Numbered from the stretch's first letter, positions 53,952-62,810 are shown. The stretch is DNA of 64,000 nt from Rhodocaloribacter litoris (GCF_011682235.2 NZ_CP076718.1:1362827-1426826), one strand, 5' to 3'. A program made the numbers and translations. Notes: generated from the letters alone by a model not told the origin.

Positions 53952-56192
53952 ATGACGCTGCAACGATCTCAAATGTTCACCTGCGCGCTGGCGCTTTGCG
54001 CCGGCTTCACCCTGGCGAGCCCCGATTTCTTGCTGGCTCAACTTCGAAAACTGGAAGAACCCAACCGGGTAACCCAGGCGGCCATCTACGTGGATGAAGC
54101 TGGTATCGAACACGCCACCGTCATCAATGTCCGCTTCACCGATCAAGTCTTCTTTTCAGACCAGAAAGCCAGTTTAACCAGAGCAGAACTGAACCCGCTT
54201 CACACCTCAGTCATCAATGCATTGTTCGACAGATTGGAACAGCGCTATGGTTCATTCGGCATCGAAAAGTTGTACCCCTGGGCGCGTTGGGGGGACAACC
54301 AGCGCATCAATAAACGTACCGGCAAGGTCGTTACGATTCCGGACTTCTCGCAAGTATATGTTCTCCGCTTTGCATCGCCGGTCCCCATCGACGAGGTGGC
54401 CGAGACACTCTCCAGGCACGATCTTGTATCCTATGCGGAAGGTCCCGAAGTGGGATATATGCTCGACCAATCATCCCTTGAGATACCGGATCTTTTTCAA
54501 GAAGCAGCCTTCGAAGCCGCGATGATTCCCTTCGTGGTTTCGCCAAACGATTATCAATACAATCGATTCTTGCAAACGGGCCTTGCCTCTGAGGGCCAAT
54601 GGGGTCTCAGTCAGGTGAACGCGGAGGCAGCATGGGATATCTCGAAAGGGGACGGGATTACTATCGCGGTCACAGAAGACTGGAAGACCTCAAACTGTTT
54701 CACGACACCCCATCCTGACCTGAGCGGACGGCTCGACAACAGCGCCGTCAATAATTGCTTTCAAAATAGCTCCTCGACCTGGCACGGGACAGCCAGTGCC
54801 GGTATCGCCGGAGCGATTACGAACAATACCAATTGGAACGCCAGTCTGGGATGGAATGTCAGCTTGAAGGGATATACGTGGGGGTCAACAGGCATAACTG
54901 CTGCTGCCAATGACCCATCAGTAGACATCATTAATGCCAGTTGGAGAAGTGGCAATACCTGTAATTTAAAGATAGCAGTCCACACAGCCCTCTCTTCAGG
55001 CAAGCTCATCGTAGCCGGGAATGGAAACGGCCCTTCCACCGGCTTTAATCCGCCAGTTGTTACCTATCCTTCCGGATTTGACTTCCGCTCAGACCAATAT
55101 TGTGGATCCACATTCCTACCGAGCCTGGGTGATACACAGGTGATGGCTGTTGCTGCTTCTGATACGCTCGATCTCCACCTGGACTACTGCGTTAATAATT
55201 ACCCTGACTCCTGCCCGTATAACTACAGCCCTGGCACGGATCCGGTAAATAATCCGACACAAGCCTTCATGGATGTGGCGGCACCGGGTATTCTAACCTG
55301 GGTGCTTTATGTTAATGCCGATGGTAGCCCCAACGGGGTTAGACGTACAGGCACCTCCTTCGCCGCACCGATGGTCAGTGCCCTCGCCGCACTCATCCTG
55401 GCTACCGACAACACGCTGACGCCCCAACAACTCTACGAGGTGATCATCCGGGCCACTGATAAAGTCGGCCAACATACCTACTCCTATATCGGATTACTCG
55501 AACAATCGTGGAACCAGTACTTCGGCTACGGGCGCATCGATGCCTATCACGCGCTCCTGGTGGCCACGCAGAACCCGCTCCCGCTGATCGCCGGACCGTC
55601 CACGCTCGGGGTCTGGGAATACGGCACGTGGACCGCCGACCCGCAGTACGGCATCACCCCCTTCCAGTACGACTGGTACTACCGCTACTGTGGCGAGACG
55701 CCGTATGGGCCCACGCAGGGACCCGAGCCGGACTGCGAACCCTGGGTCTATGCCGGCAGCGGGGCGTCCCTGACGCGCAGAGACCTCGTAGACTTCGAGT
55801 TGAAGGTCGTCGTAACCGATGACAAGGGCAAGACGGGCGAGTCCACCAAATATGTATATGTGGGGGGAAGCGCTCCGTCAAAGCAAGCCACAGCCGAGGC
55901 GGCACCCCGGACCGCAGCGGCGATGCCGGTGGCGTACGCGCTGTTGCCGAATTACCCGAACCCGTTCAATCCCCAGACCGAGATTCGCTTTGCCCTACCG
56001 GAGGAAAGCGCCGTGGAGCTGGTGGTCTACGATGTGATGGGGCGGGAGGTGGCCCGCCTGGTGGATGGGGTGATGCCATCGGGTTATCACCGTGTCGGCT
56101 TCGACGCCGGGGATCTGCCTTCGGGGTTGTACGTGTATCGTCTGCGAGCAGGGGGCTTTGCAGAGGCGCGGCATATGGTGCTGGTGCGGTGA
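53952..56192 (+). CDS. T9SS-secreted subtilisin-like (S8) serine protease
   Basis: 746 residues from ATG 53952. A signal peptide (CALALCAGFTLASPDFLLAQ), a propeptide-like region (about 25-210), then a subtilase domain: QVNAEAAWDISKGDGITIAV, the His in STWHGTASAGIAGAI, and the Ser in RRTGTSFAAPMVSALAALIL. The usual Asp in a VIDTG motif is replaced by AVTEDWKT, so the acid is shifted by one or absent. A PKD-like domain and a type A T9SS domain follow (YPNPFNPQTEIRF, VYDVMGREVARLV). Extracellular proteolysis is expected if the triad is intact. It is cotranscribed in the same cassette-like unit as the propeller protein. Confidence 0.88.
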   Translation: MTLQRSQMFTCALALCAGFTLASPDFLLAQLRKLEEPNRVTQAAIYVDEAGIEHATVINVRFTDQVFFSDQKASLTRAELNPLHTSVINALFDRLEQRYGSFGIEKLYPWARWGDNQRINKRTGKVVTIPDFSQVYVLRFASPVPIDEVAETLSRHDLVSYAEGPEVGYMLDQSSLEIPDLFQEAAFEAAMIPFVVSPNDYQYNRFLQTGLASEGQWGLSQVNAEAAWDISKGDGITIAVTEDWKTSNCFTTPHPDLSGRLDNSAVNNCFQNSSSTWHGTASAGIAGAITNNTNWNASLGWNVSLKGYTWGSTGITAAANDPSVDIINASWRSGNTCNLKIAVHTALSSGKLIVAGNGNGPSTGFNPPVVTYPSGFDFRSDQYCGSTFLPSLGDTQVMAVAASDTLDLHLDYCVNNYPDSCPYNYSPGTDPVNNPTQAFMDVAAPGILTWVLYVNADGSPNGVRRTGTSFAAPMVSALAALILATDNTLTPQQLYEVIIRATDKVGQHTYSYIGLLEQSWNQYFGYGRIDAYHALLVATQNPLPLIAGPSTLGVWEYGTWTADPQYGITPFQYDWYYRYCGETPYGPTQGPEPDCEPWVYAGSGASLTRRDLVDFELKVVVTDDKGKTGESTKYVYVGGSAPSKQATAEAAPRTAAAMPVAYALLPNYPNPFNPQTEIRFALPEESAVELVVYDVMGREVARLVDGVMPSGYHRVGFDAGDLPSGLYVYRLRAGGFAEARHMVLVR

Positions 56193-56800
56193 AGCGGCAC
56201 ATAACGCCTTTATGGCCTCCCTTTGTCAAGGGCAAAATCGTCCGTAGCCGAAAAAGGCAGCTGCTTCGGTTACCCTCTGGCTCTCAGGCACCCATCTACT
56301 CGTCGCTGCGTGTGTCTTGTCTGTGTGGTTTCGCACCCGTCTGGGGCGCCGTACCCAACACCTTTCGAGGGTCAATGAAGCAAGGGCTGAGGAACTGCCG
56401 CAGCCTCGTCCAGCTCGGCTCCCGCCAAGCGCCGCTAGAAGACATCACGTTCGCTGATACGGTCGGCATCTTGTCGTGCGTGCTCACCGAGCGACCGGAC
56501 GGCAAATCCCGGCCGGTCACCCCGTCTCCCGTTATTCGGCCCGTTTCCGCTCAGCAGCGTCGCCGCCGATGGCTGTCGGAGCAGCCACAGTCATACTCCC
56601 TGGGGGGAGTGAATAGGACGGGCCGGTCGTGCTGTCCAATCAAGCGCAGGAGGGTCAGCCCTGGCGAGCCGGATCGCTTGCCTAGCAGCACCGTGCGCTT
56701 CCCATGAGGCTTCAGATCCCTACGGCTCAGGTCCGCCACTCGTTATACGCCGAGCTCAGCACGCGGCCCGGTGGCTATCGGTCGTTCATGATGCTGTCTG
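56193..56800. other. 608-base region with attC fragments and hairpins, no gene
   Basis: ACATAAC (56199-56205), 7 bases after the protease stop, is one base from GCATAAC, the R'' expected for a cassette headed TTATGC. GTTATTC (56531-56537) is followed by about 30 bases matching the integrase remnant region at 49535. GTGCTG..CAAGCG (56629-56646) pairs with CGCTTG..CAGCAC (56675-56691). GTTATAC (56742-56748) is another core-like word. The region looks like several collapsed cassettes. Confidence 0.5.
56531..56568 (+). pseudogene. Third integrase-junction fragment
   Basis: GTTATTCGGCCCG followed by TTCCGCTCAGCAGCGTC repeats the junction at 49535-49570 with one or two changes. Only about 35 bases are shared, so it is a relic. 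Confidence 0.5.
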
Positions 56801-57859
56801 TCAGGCCGTTTGTAGGAACGTCTGTTCGTCGAAGTACTGACCGCGCCGCAGCATGTAGTAGAGACTGCGGCCGAGCTTGTGACTGAGGATGCCCAGCGCC
56901 TTGCCCTTGCCGTGCTTCTGCGTCATGCGCTCGACGTAGCCCTTGACGGCCTTCGACTCGCGCATCAGGACGAGGGCCGCCTCGCTGAAAGCCCACTTCA
57001 GGTGGCCGTTACCGATCTGCTTGAACGAGGGCAAACCGGCCGCCTTCCCGGCCGAGGTCTTTGTCGGACGAATGAGCCGGGCATAGGAGCAGAACTGCTG
57101 ATGCGAGTCGAAGCGCGTCACGTCGTCAATCTCGTAGAGGAAGATGAGCGCCAGCACCTGGCCGACGCCGGGAATCGAACGCAACAGGTCGTAGGTGCGG
57201 CGGTCGTCGATGCGGGCCTGCTGCTCGAGTTGGCGCTCCAGTTTCCGGATAAGCCGGTCATAGTGCGCGATCAGGTCGAGGTCGGCCTCGACCGAGGCGC
57301 GGACCTGCGGATCGTCGAAGGCGGCTACCACCTCGTCGCGGCAGGTTGTCACTGAGCGGTTGGCCAGGCGGCGCCCGAAGGATTCGAGGCGGTACTGCCA
57401 AGAGGTGTTCTGTACGTGCGCCAGCCGTTCGGCGCGTTTGCGGACGAAGTGGGTGCGACGGCGAAGCAGGTCCCGCGTAGCCCGCTTCTCTTTGGGATAG
57501 ACGTGCGCCAGCGGGAAGGTGCCCCCGCGCAAGAGCCGGGCGATGGTGTGCGCATCCTGACGGTCGTTCTTGGTCTTACCGCCGTGGACAGCCTTCATGT
57601 AGAGGGCGTGCCCGAGGACAAAGGCGATGCCCTCGCGCTCGCAGAGATCGGCTAACCAATACCAGGTGAAGATGCACTCGCAGCCGACGACGAGTTCCTC
57701 ACGGAAGGGCGTGATGGCCTTGAGGAAGCTCTTGGGGTTGGCCAGCGTGTTGCGCTCGAGGAGAACGGTGCCCGTGGCGTCGAGCACGCAGACGAACATG
57801 GTCTTGGTGTGTAGATCGACGCCGGCGTAGTGCGTATGTTGGCCGTCGTAGAATCTCAT
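56801..57859 (-). CDS. IS110-family DEDD transposase
   Basis: 352 residues. The N-terminal RuvC-like domain has YAGVDLHTKTMFVCVLD, CECIFTWYWLADLCERE and GGKTKNDRQDAHTIARLLRG. The C-terminal Tnp_2 domain has LLRSIPGVGQVLALIFLYEI, RPTKTSAGKAAGLPSFKQIG and NGHLKWAFSEAALVL, including the Ser nucleophile region. Full length. The AGGAGGA ribosome-binding site is complementary to TCCTCCTG 48 bases upstream, so translation may be restrained by a hairpin. Confidence 0.93.
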   Translation of the reverse strand: MRFYDGQHTHYAGVDLHTKTMFVCVLDATGTVLLERNTLANPKSFLKAITPFREELVVGCECIFTWYWLADLCEREGIAFVLGHALYMKAVHGGKTKNDRQDAHTIARLLRGGTFPLAHVYPKEKRATRDLLRRRTHFVRKRAERLAHVQNTSWQYRLESFGRRLANRSVTTCRDEVVAAFDDPQVRASVEADLDLIAHYDRLIRKLERQLEQQARIDDRRTYDLLRSIPGVGQVLALIFLYEIDDVTRFDSHQQFCSYARLIRPTKTSAGKAAGLPSFKQIGNGHLKWAFSEAALVLMRESKAVKGYVERMTQKHGKGKALGILSHKLGRSLYYMLRRGQYFDEQTFLQTA

Positions 57860-58020
57860 GGCAGATCCTCCTGGGGTCTGGTTTTGTGGAAGTGAAGCGC
57901 TACAAAGTAGGCTTCAGGAGGAGGCCATGATTAATATCCAGCGCATCAACGCGGTCGCAGGGGCGCTCGGCGTTTTCCGGTGCGTAGTTGCATCGCTTCA
58001 CCGGCACCGATAGGCTTCAC
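57860..58020 (-). ncRNA. Candidate structured leader or bridge RNA of the IS110-type element
   Basis: Non-coding DNA upstream of the transposase, bounded by the subterminal repeat. CAGGAGGA (before the transposase start) and TCCTCCTG form an 8-base stem. IS110-family elements encode a bridge RNA in such end regions, but no comparison was possible here. Confidence 0.35.
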
Positions 58021-58089
58021 CGTTGAACCATGAGGCCCTTTGCCGCTGACCGGCGGGCCGTTATGCAGCAGAATTTCATTTAAAAAGTA

Positions 58090-58305
58090 ATGATATATCG
58101 GTTCCTTGAAATTGCTGCTCTTGGAGCAACTGTATTGGCCGGGATATGGTTTTGGAAAGAACCAGGCTTTGAACCTGCGATTACCTTTCTCAGCGGCCTT
58201 GCTACATTTATTGGATTAAAGCCCGTAACCGCCGTCGCCGCCCCCTTGCCCGCGCAGCCATCGTGCAGGGATGAGACCGTTGTGCAGTCGCCGCCGATAG
58301 GCTAG
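58090..58305 (+). CDS. Small membrane protein, last integron cassette
   Basis: 71 residues (MIYRFLEIAALGATVLAGIW…). It starts 24 bases after the core GTTATGC (58060-58066), the spacing typical of cassette genes. One or two hydrophobic helices (about 5-22 and 29-45), then a tail (QPSCRDETVVQSPPIG) that reads into the converging TonB receptor gene, overlapping it by 4 bases. The tail may be a junction artefact. Similar tiny membrane proteins are common in cassette arrays; function unknown. Confidence 0.55.
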   Translation: MIYRFLEIAALGATVLAGIWFWKEPGFEPAITFLSGLATFIGLKPVTAVAAPLPAQPSCRDETVVQSPPIG

Positions 58306-61286
58306 AACACGTACCGCAGGCCGAACTGGAACTGGCGCGGGGGGCTGGCATTGCGGCGCACGAGCACGCCCGAGTCGGCCGGACCGACCTGGATCTGGTT
58401 GCTCTGCGTGGCATTGTTCGAGTACCCGCTCAGGTTCTCCGCGTTGAAGACATTGAACACGTCGGCGCGGAACTCGAGGTGACCGCCACGGACGGGCAGG
58501 CGGTACTGGAGGCCCACGTCGAACGTGTTCGACCACGGCAGGCGGTCGCTGTTACGGCCCTCGCCGGGCTGGCGGTCGCTGTTGCCCACGTAGGCATCGC
58601 CAAAGGAGCGGCCGTCGCCGTTGAGGTCGGTGGTGCCGAAGCGCGTGGCATCCGGGATGCGGTTGATGGGCTGGCCGCTCTGCAGCAGCGCCGCCACGCT
58701 GAGCCCCAGGTTGCGGACGGGGTAGTAGTAGAAGATGGCGTTGATGACGTGCGTCCGGTCGTTGATGGACGGCCCCCACTCGGCCTCGAAGTCGTTGGCG
58801 TCCATCGCCCGGAAGTTGATGTCCTCGGTGTTGTTGCGCAGGCGGGAGAGCGTGTACGAGAGGCGGTAGGCGTAGTCGTCGCCGCTCCGATCCTTGAGCA
58901 GGTTGAAGCTCGCCGCCCAGTAGCGGGCCTCGCCGGCCGTCTCGGTCATGACGATGTTGCGGGCGCCGCCGGGCACGGGGCCGACGGGCCGGGTGGCGTC
59001 GGCCTCGGCGGGCGTGCGCACGAGCGCCCGGAGTTCGTCCGGCGTCTTGCCCTCGATGTCGGCCCGGGTGAGGCGGTAGGGCGCCGGTGCATTCAGGTTA
59101 CGCAGGCGAAACAGGTTGTACGACCGCGTGTGCATCAGGTCCACGTAAAAGAGGCGGTCCGGGCCGAGCTGGAGCTGGTAGCCCAGCGAGAACTGATGCG
59201 TGTACGGGTTGTCGTAGCCGTCCGGGTTGAGGATCCGGCGCTCGTTGCTGAAAACGTCCTCGCGACGGGCCCGCACCTCCTCCGGCGTCGGGCCGCCCAG
59301 GTAGGGCACGCCCTGGAAATCGGCCGTCAGGTTGCCCTCGAAGGTGACGCGGTCGAGGTCGGTGTGCGAAGGCAACAGACCCAGGTCGATGAGCCGGCGT
59401 AGCTGCTGCTTGAAACCCTCGGCCGTGGAGTTCTGCTGGAGCGCATCGCTGTAGATAGCATAGACGATCTTGTCATAGAAGATGCCGTAGCCGCCGCGCA
59501 GCGCGCTCCGCTCGTCGAGCTTGTAGTTGAAGCTGAAGCGCGGGGCCAGGTTGTTCCAGTCGCCGGTGGTGCCGCCGCCCTTCGAGAGGTTGTCGTAGTC
59601 GTAGCGCAGGCCGAAGGTCAGGTTGAGCCGGTCGCTGGCCGAGACGAGGTCCTCGACGTAGAAGCTCCAGATGTTCTGCCGCGCCCCGAACGCCTTCGGG
59701 CGTAGCTCGACGCTGTAGTTGAGCACCTCGGGGTTGAGCGGGGCCAGGTCCTCCGGACGCAGGCCCGCCCCCGGATTCATCGCCCGGAGCTGGTCGAGCT
59801 GGGCCTGCGTCAGCTTGACGGTGTAGTTGCCGTTCGGGTTGCCGCCGCCGGTGAGGGAAAAGTCGGACGAGACGAGCTCGGCGCCGAGTTTGAAGGTGTG
59901 GTTGCCGCGTGTGGCCGTGAGCTTCTGCTGGAGCTGGAACGTGTTCTCGAGGTCGTCGAACAGGAAGCCGGGATGTCCGAGGACGGCCACGGACAGTTCC
60001 TGCGGGTCGAGGACGGACACCTGCGGCCCGTCGCTCGCGCGGGCGTAGTTCCACCGAAAGCGGCTGTACTGGAGGTTCGTCTCGGCCACGAAGCCATCGC
60101 CCGTGTACGTGTTCATCAGCGCCACGAGGACGCTGTTGCGGTCCTGCGTGTTGGCGGCCGAGGGGAACGTGGTGCCACCTTCGAGGCCACCGCCCTGCCG
60201 CTCGATCTGCACCAGCCCCACGTTGGCCCGCACGGTCGAGCGAAGACGGTCGCTCCAGCGGTGATCGACCCGCGCCGACGCGTACGTGAAGTGGTTCTGT
60301 CCCTCGACCGTCTCGGTGAGGCCGAGCTGGGGCACCCGCAGCAGGTTGTCCTTGAAGTCGGTCGTGTGCTCGACGTTGACGAAGAAGAACGTCCGGTCGC
60401 GGCGGATCGGCCCCCCGAAGGCCACACCTCCCTGCTGGCGCATGAAGCCGTCCTTGACCGGGTTGCCCGAGAGGTCGCGCTGGGCGAAGCGGTAGGCCCC
60501 GTCGAGGGCCGGCCCCGGGCGCATCAGGTAGAAGGCTTCGCCGGAGAAGCGGTTGCTGCCCGACTTCGTGGTGATGTTGAACACCCCGTTGCCCGTCCGG
60601 CCGAACTCGGTCGAATAGTTGTTCGTGAGCACGGTGATGTCCTGCACGAACCCCGTCGGGACGGCGAATTTCTGCCCGCCGAGGAAGTTCTCGTTGTTGT
60701 CCATCCCGTCGACCATGTAGTTGACGTAGAGCGAGTTGGCGCCGTTGACGCTCACGTTGGGCGCCTCGGGGAAGAAACCGGTCGCCTGCGTCACGTTCGG
60801 GAGGCGGTAGAGCACGCGCGTCACGTCGCGCCCTTCGACGGGGAGCAGTTCCACCTCCTGCTCGCGCAGCGTGGCCCCCACCTCGGCGTTGACGGTGTTG
60901 ATCTCGGCAAAGCTCGTCTGCGCCGTGACGGTCACCTCGCCGAGTTCGACGGTGCGCACGGGCACCAGTAGCAGGATGATGCTCCGCGTATAGTTGGCAC
61001 GGAGGCGGAGGTCGTCGGCGCGGGCCTCGTGGTAGGCCTCCGTCTCGGGCACGAACACGTCGTACAGGCCGGCGGTGGTCACGGCGGGAAAGCGCACCTT
61101 GCCCTGGGCGTTCGTGACGGCCGTCTCGCCATACCCGATGACTTCGTTCTCCAGGTACACCGTCACGCCCGGCACCGGCGCCCGGGTGTCGAAATGGAGG
61201 ACGGTCACTTCGAGCCCGGCCTGCGCATACGCACCGCCGGCCAGCATCAGACCCAGCAACAGGGAAAAGAAGCGTACGGAAAGCAT
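58302..61286 (-). CDS. Oar-like TonB-dependent receptor
   Basis: 994 residues from ATG 61286 (MLSVRFFSLLLGLMLAGGAY). A carboxypeptidase-regulatory-like domain (about 23-95), an alpha/beta linker, a plug (VLYRLPNVTQATGFFPEAPN; VNYMVDGMDNNENF; GNGVFNITTKSGSNRFSGEA) and a large barrel with a C-terminal Phe (FQFGLRYVF). The NITTKSGSNRFSGEAFY pattern is typical of Oar-type receptors, which export or bind proteases and adhesion factors in myxobacteria and relatives. The ligand is unknown, and it is not near a SusD gene. Confidence 0.88.
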   Translation of the reverse strand: MLSVRFFSLLLGLMLAGGAYAQAGLEVTVLHFDTRAPVPGVTVYLENEVIGYGETAVTNAQGKVRFPAVTTAGLYDVFVPETEAYHEARADDLRLRANYTRSIILLLVPVRTVELGEVTVTAQTSFAEINTVNAEVGATLREQEVELLPVEGRDVTRVLYRLPNVTQATGFFPEAPNVSVNGANSLYVNYMVDGMDNNENFLGGQKFAVPTGFVQDITVLTNNYSTEFGRTGNGVFNITTKSGSNRFSGEAFYLMRPGPALDGAYRFAQRDLSGNPVKDGFMRQQGGVAFGGPIRRDRTFFFVNVEHTTDFKDNLLRVPQLGLTETVEGQNHFTYASARVDHRWSDRLRSTVRANVGLVQIERQGGGLEGGTTFPSAANTQDRNSVLVALMNTYTGDGFVAETNLQYSRFRWNYARASDGPQVSVLDPQELSVAVLGHPGFLFDDLENTFQLQQKLTATRGNHTFKLGAELVSSDFSLTGGGNPNGNYTVKLTQAQLDQLRAMNPGAGLRPEDLAPLNPEVLNYSVELRPKAFGARQNIWSFYVEDLVSASDRLNLTFGLRYDYDNLSKGGGTTGDWNNLAPRFSFNYKLDERSALRGGYGIFYDKIVYAIYSDALQQNSTAEGFKQQLRRLIDLGLLPSHTDLDRVTFEGNLTADFQGVPYLGGPTPEEVRARREDVFSNERRILNPDGYDNPYTHQFSLGYQLQLGPDRLFYVDLMHTRSYNLFRLRNLNAPAPYRLTRADIEGKTPDELRALVRTPAEADATRPVGPVPGGARNIVMTETAGEARYWAASFNLLKDRSGDDYAYRLSYTLSRLRNNTEDINFRAMDANDFEAEWGPSINDRTHVINAIFYYYPVRNLGLSVAALLQSGQPINRIPDATRFGTTDLNGDGRSFGDAYVGNSDRQPGEGRNSDRLPWSNTFDVGLQYRLPVRGGHLEFRADVFNVFNAENLSGYSNNATQSNQIQVGPADSGVLVRRNASPPRQFQFGLRYVF

Positions 61287-61507
61287 CGTGCGAGATCGGG
61301 GGGACGGAGCAGCATACGAAGGCAGGCGGTGTCCGGTCGCGGGCACCGCCGCAGTCGGGGGTTGGTTGCGCCAGGCAAACCGGTGTTACGCCCCATCAAA
61401 CTACCGAAGGCACCACCCCCGTGGCAACGTCTCCGACGATCTCGCCAAAAAAGAACGGGGGAAGGCGACCGGCACCCTCCCCCGTCGAAGCCGAAACCCG
61501 TACGGTC
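61287..61507. other. Gap between the TonB receptor and arsM
   Basis: No gene. Both flanking genes run leftward. I see no clear terminator or regulatory motif. Confidence 0.4.
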
Positions 61508-62425
61508 TCAGGGTTTCCTGCCGTAGACTGTCACGCTCACGATGGCCCCGCCCCGACGGCGATAGGCGGCCAGTTCGTCCGCGTCGACGTATTCGAGGAT
61601 CACTTCGTCCGGCACAGGGATGACCTTCTCCTCCAGCACCCGCACCTCCTCGAAACCGGCCTCGCGCAGCCAGTCCAGGTAGGTCGTCTCCTCGACAGCG
61701 CCGGCGACGCAGCCGGCGTAGAGCTCGGCCGAGCGCCGGACGGCTCCGGGCAGCCCGCCCCGCACGACGATGTCCGAGACGGTGAAATGCCCGCCCGGGC
61801 GGAGCACGCGAAACATCTCGGCGAAGGCCCGGCGCTTGTCCGGCACCAGGTTGAGCACGCAGTTGCTGATGACCACGTCGACCCGCCCGTCCTCGAGCGG
61901 CAGCGCCTCGATGTCGCCTTCGACGAAGCGGACGTTCTCGTAGCCGAGCTTCGCGGCGTTCTGGCGGGCACGGGCCACCATTTCGGGCGTCATGTCCACA
62001 CCGAGCACCTCGCCCCCGGCCCCGACGAGCGTGCGGGCGATGAAGGCGTCGAGGCCGGCGCCGGAGCCCAGGTCGAGGACGGTGTCGCCCGGACGGATGG
62101 CGGCCAGCTTCGTGGGCAGGCCGCAGCCCAGGCGCAGGTCGGCCTCGGCCACGTAGCCTTCCACGTCGTCATAGGCCTCGCCGACCATCGAGACCTCGTC
62201 GCCGCAACAGGCACTGCCGCAGCCACACCCCGCCTCGCCGGATGCGGCGAGCGCACCGTACTTCGCCCGCACCAGCGCCTTGACGGCCCCGGCCTCCTCC
62301 GGCGTCGTGGTCGTCTCCTCCGTCGTTCCGCCGCAGCAGTCGGTGTCGCAGCAGGGCTTCGTCTCGGCGGTGATGACGACTTCCCGCGTGTGCCCGGTCC
62401 GCCGGGCCTGTACGTCGATGGTCAT
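61508..62425 (-). CDS. arsM: Arsenite S-adenosylmethionine methyltransferase
   Basis: 305 residues from ATG 62425. A Cys-rich N-part (KPCCDTDCCGG; GCGCGSACCG) precedes a SAM-binding domain (TVLDLGSGAGLDAFIARTLV; DMTPEMVARARQNAAKLGYE; VDVVISNCVLNLVPDK; FRVLRPGGHFTVSDIVVRGG; ELYAGCVAGA). Conserved Cys of ArsM (NCVLNL and YAGCVAGA) are present. It methylates As(III) to volatile or less retained species. Its ATG is 37 bases after the arsR stop, in one operon. Confidence 0.92.
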   Translation of the reverse strand: MTIDVQARRTGHTREVVITAETKPCCDTDCCGGTTEETTTTPEEAGAVKALVRAKYGALAASGEAGCGCGSACCGDEVSMVGEAYDDVEGYVAEADLRLGCGLPTKLAAIRPGDTVLDLGSGAGLDAFIARTLVGAGGEVLGVDMTPEMVARARQNAAKLGYENVRFVEGDIEALPLEDGRVDVVISNCVLNLVPDKRRAFAEMFRVLRPGGHFTVSDIVVRGGLPGAVRRSAELYAGCVAGAVEETTYLDWLREAGFEEVRVLEEKVIPVPDEVILEYVDADELAAYRRRGGAIVSVTVYGRKP

Positions 62426-62462
62426 GGTGCTCTCCGTTGATGATGAAAAAAAGGCCGGGTGG

Positions 62463-62792
62463 TCAGCAGCCATCCTCCGGCAGGGACAACGCCTCGAAAA
62501 ACGCCTCGAAGGCGGCCCGGGCACGACGGAGTGCCCTCACGTCCAGGCAGTAACAGACACGCGGCCCCTCCACGTCCCCGAGGATGAGGCCCGCCTCCCG
62601 GAGCACTTTCAGGTGTTGCGAGACTGTGGCCTGTGCCAGCGGCAGGATCTCCACCAGATCGCCGCAGATGCACGTCTGCCGGGATGCCAGCGCCCGCAGG
62701 ATGGCCAGCCGCGCCGGATGGGCCAGCGCCTTCGCCAATTCGGCCAGCTCGACATCCGTTTTCGCGAAGGCTTCCGTCTTGGTCGTTGCCAT
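62463..62792 (-). CDS. arsR: ArsR-family metalloregulator
   Basis: 109 residues from ATG 62792. Winged-helix fold (LAKALAHPARLAILRALASR; LAQATVSQHLKVLREAGLI). The Cys pair TCICGDLVE (Cys41, Cys43) sits at the arsenic-sensing alpha-3 position; further Cys are at VCYCLD (80, 82) and the C-terminal Cys. Arsenite binding should release DNA. It heads an operon with arsM. Confidence 0.93.
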   Translation of the reverse strand: MATTKTEAFAKTDVELAELAKALAHPARLAILRALASRQTCICGDLVEILPLAQATVSQHLKVLREAGLILGDVEGPRVCYCLDVRALRRARAAFEAFFEALSLPEDGC

Positions 62793-62810
62793 GGGAGCAC
62801 CCGCCGTTTT

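Larger units (their letters stand above)
56768..58020 (-). mobile_element. IS110/IS1111-type element inserted at the integron end
   Basis: Contains a full IS110-family transposase. Subterminal inverted repeats CTATCGGT (56775-56782) and ACCGATAG (58006-58013), each next to a GGTG/CACC word, suggest the IS1111 subgroup, which often targets attC sites. A core GTTATGC (58060-58066) lies 40 bases outside the right end. Exact ends are uncertain. Confidence 0.6.
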
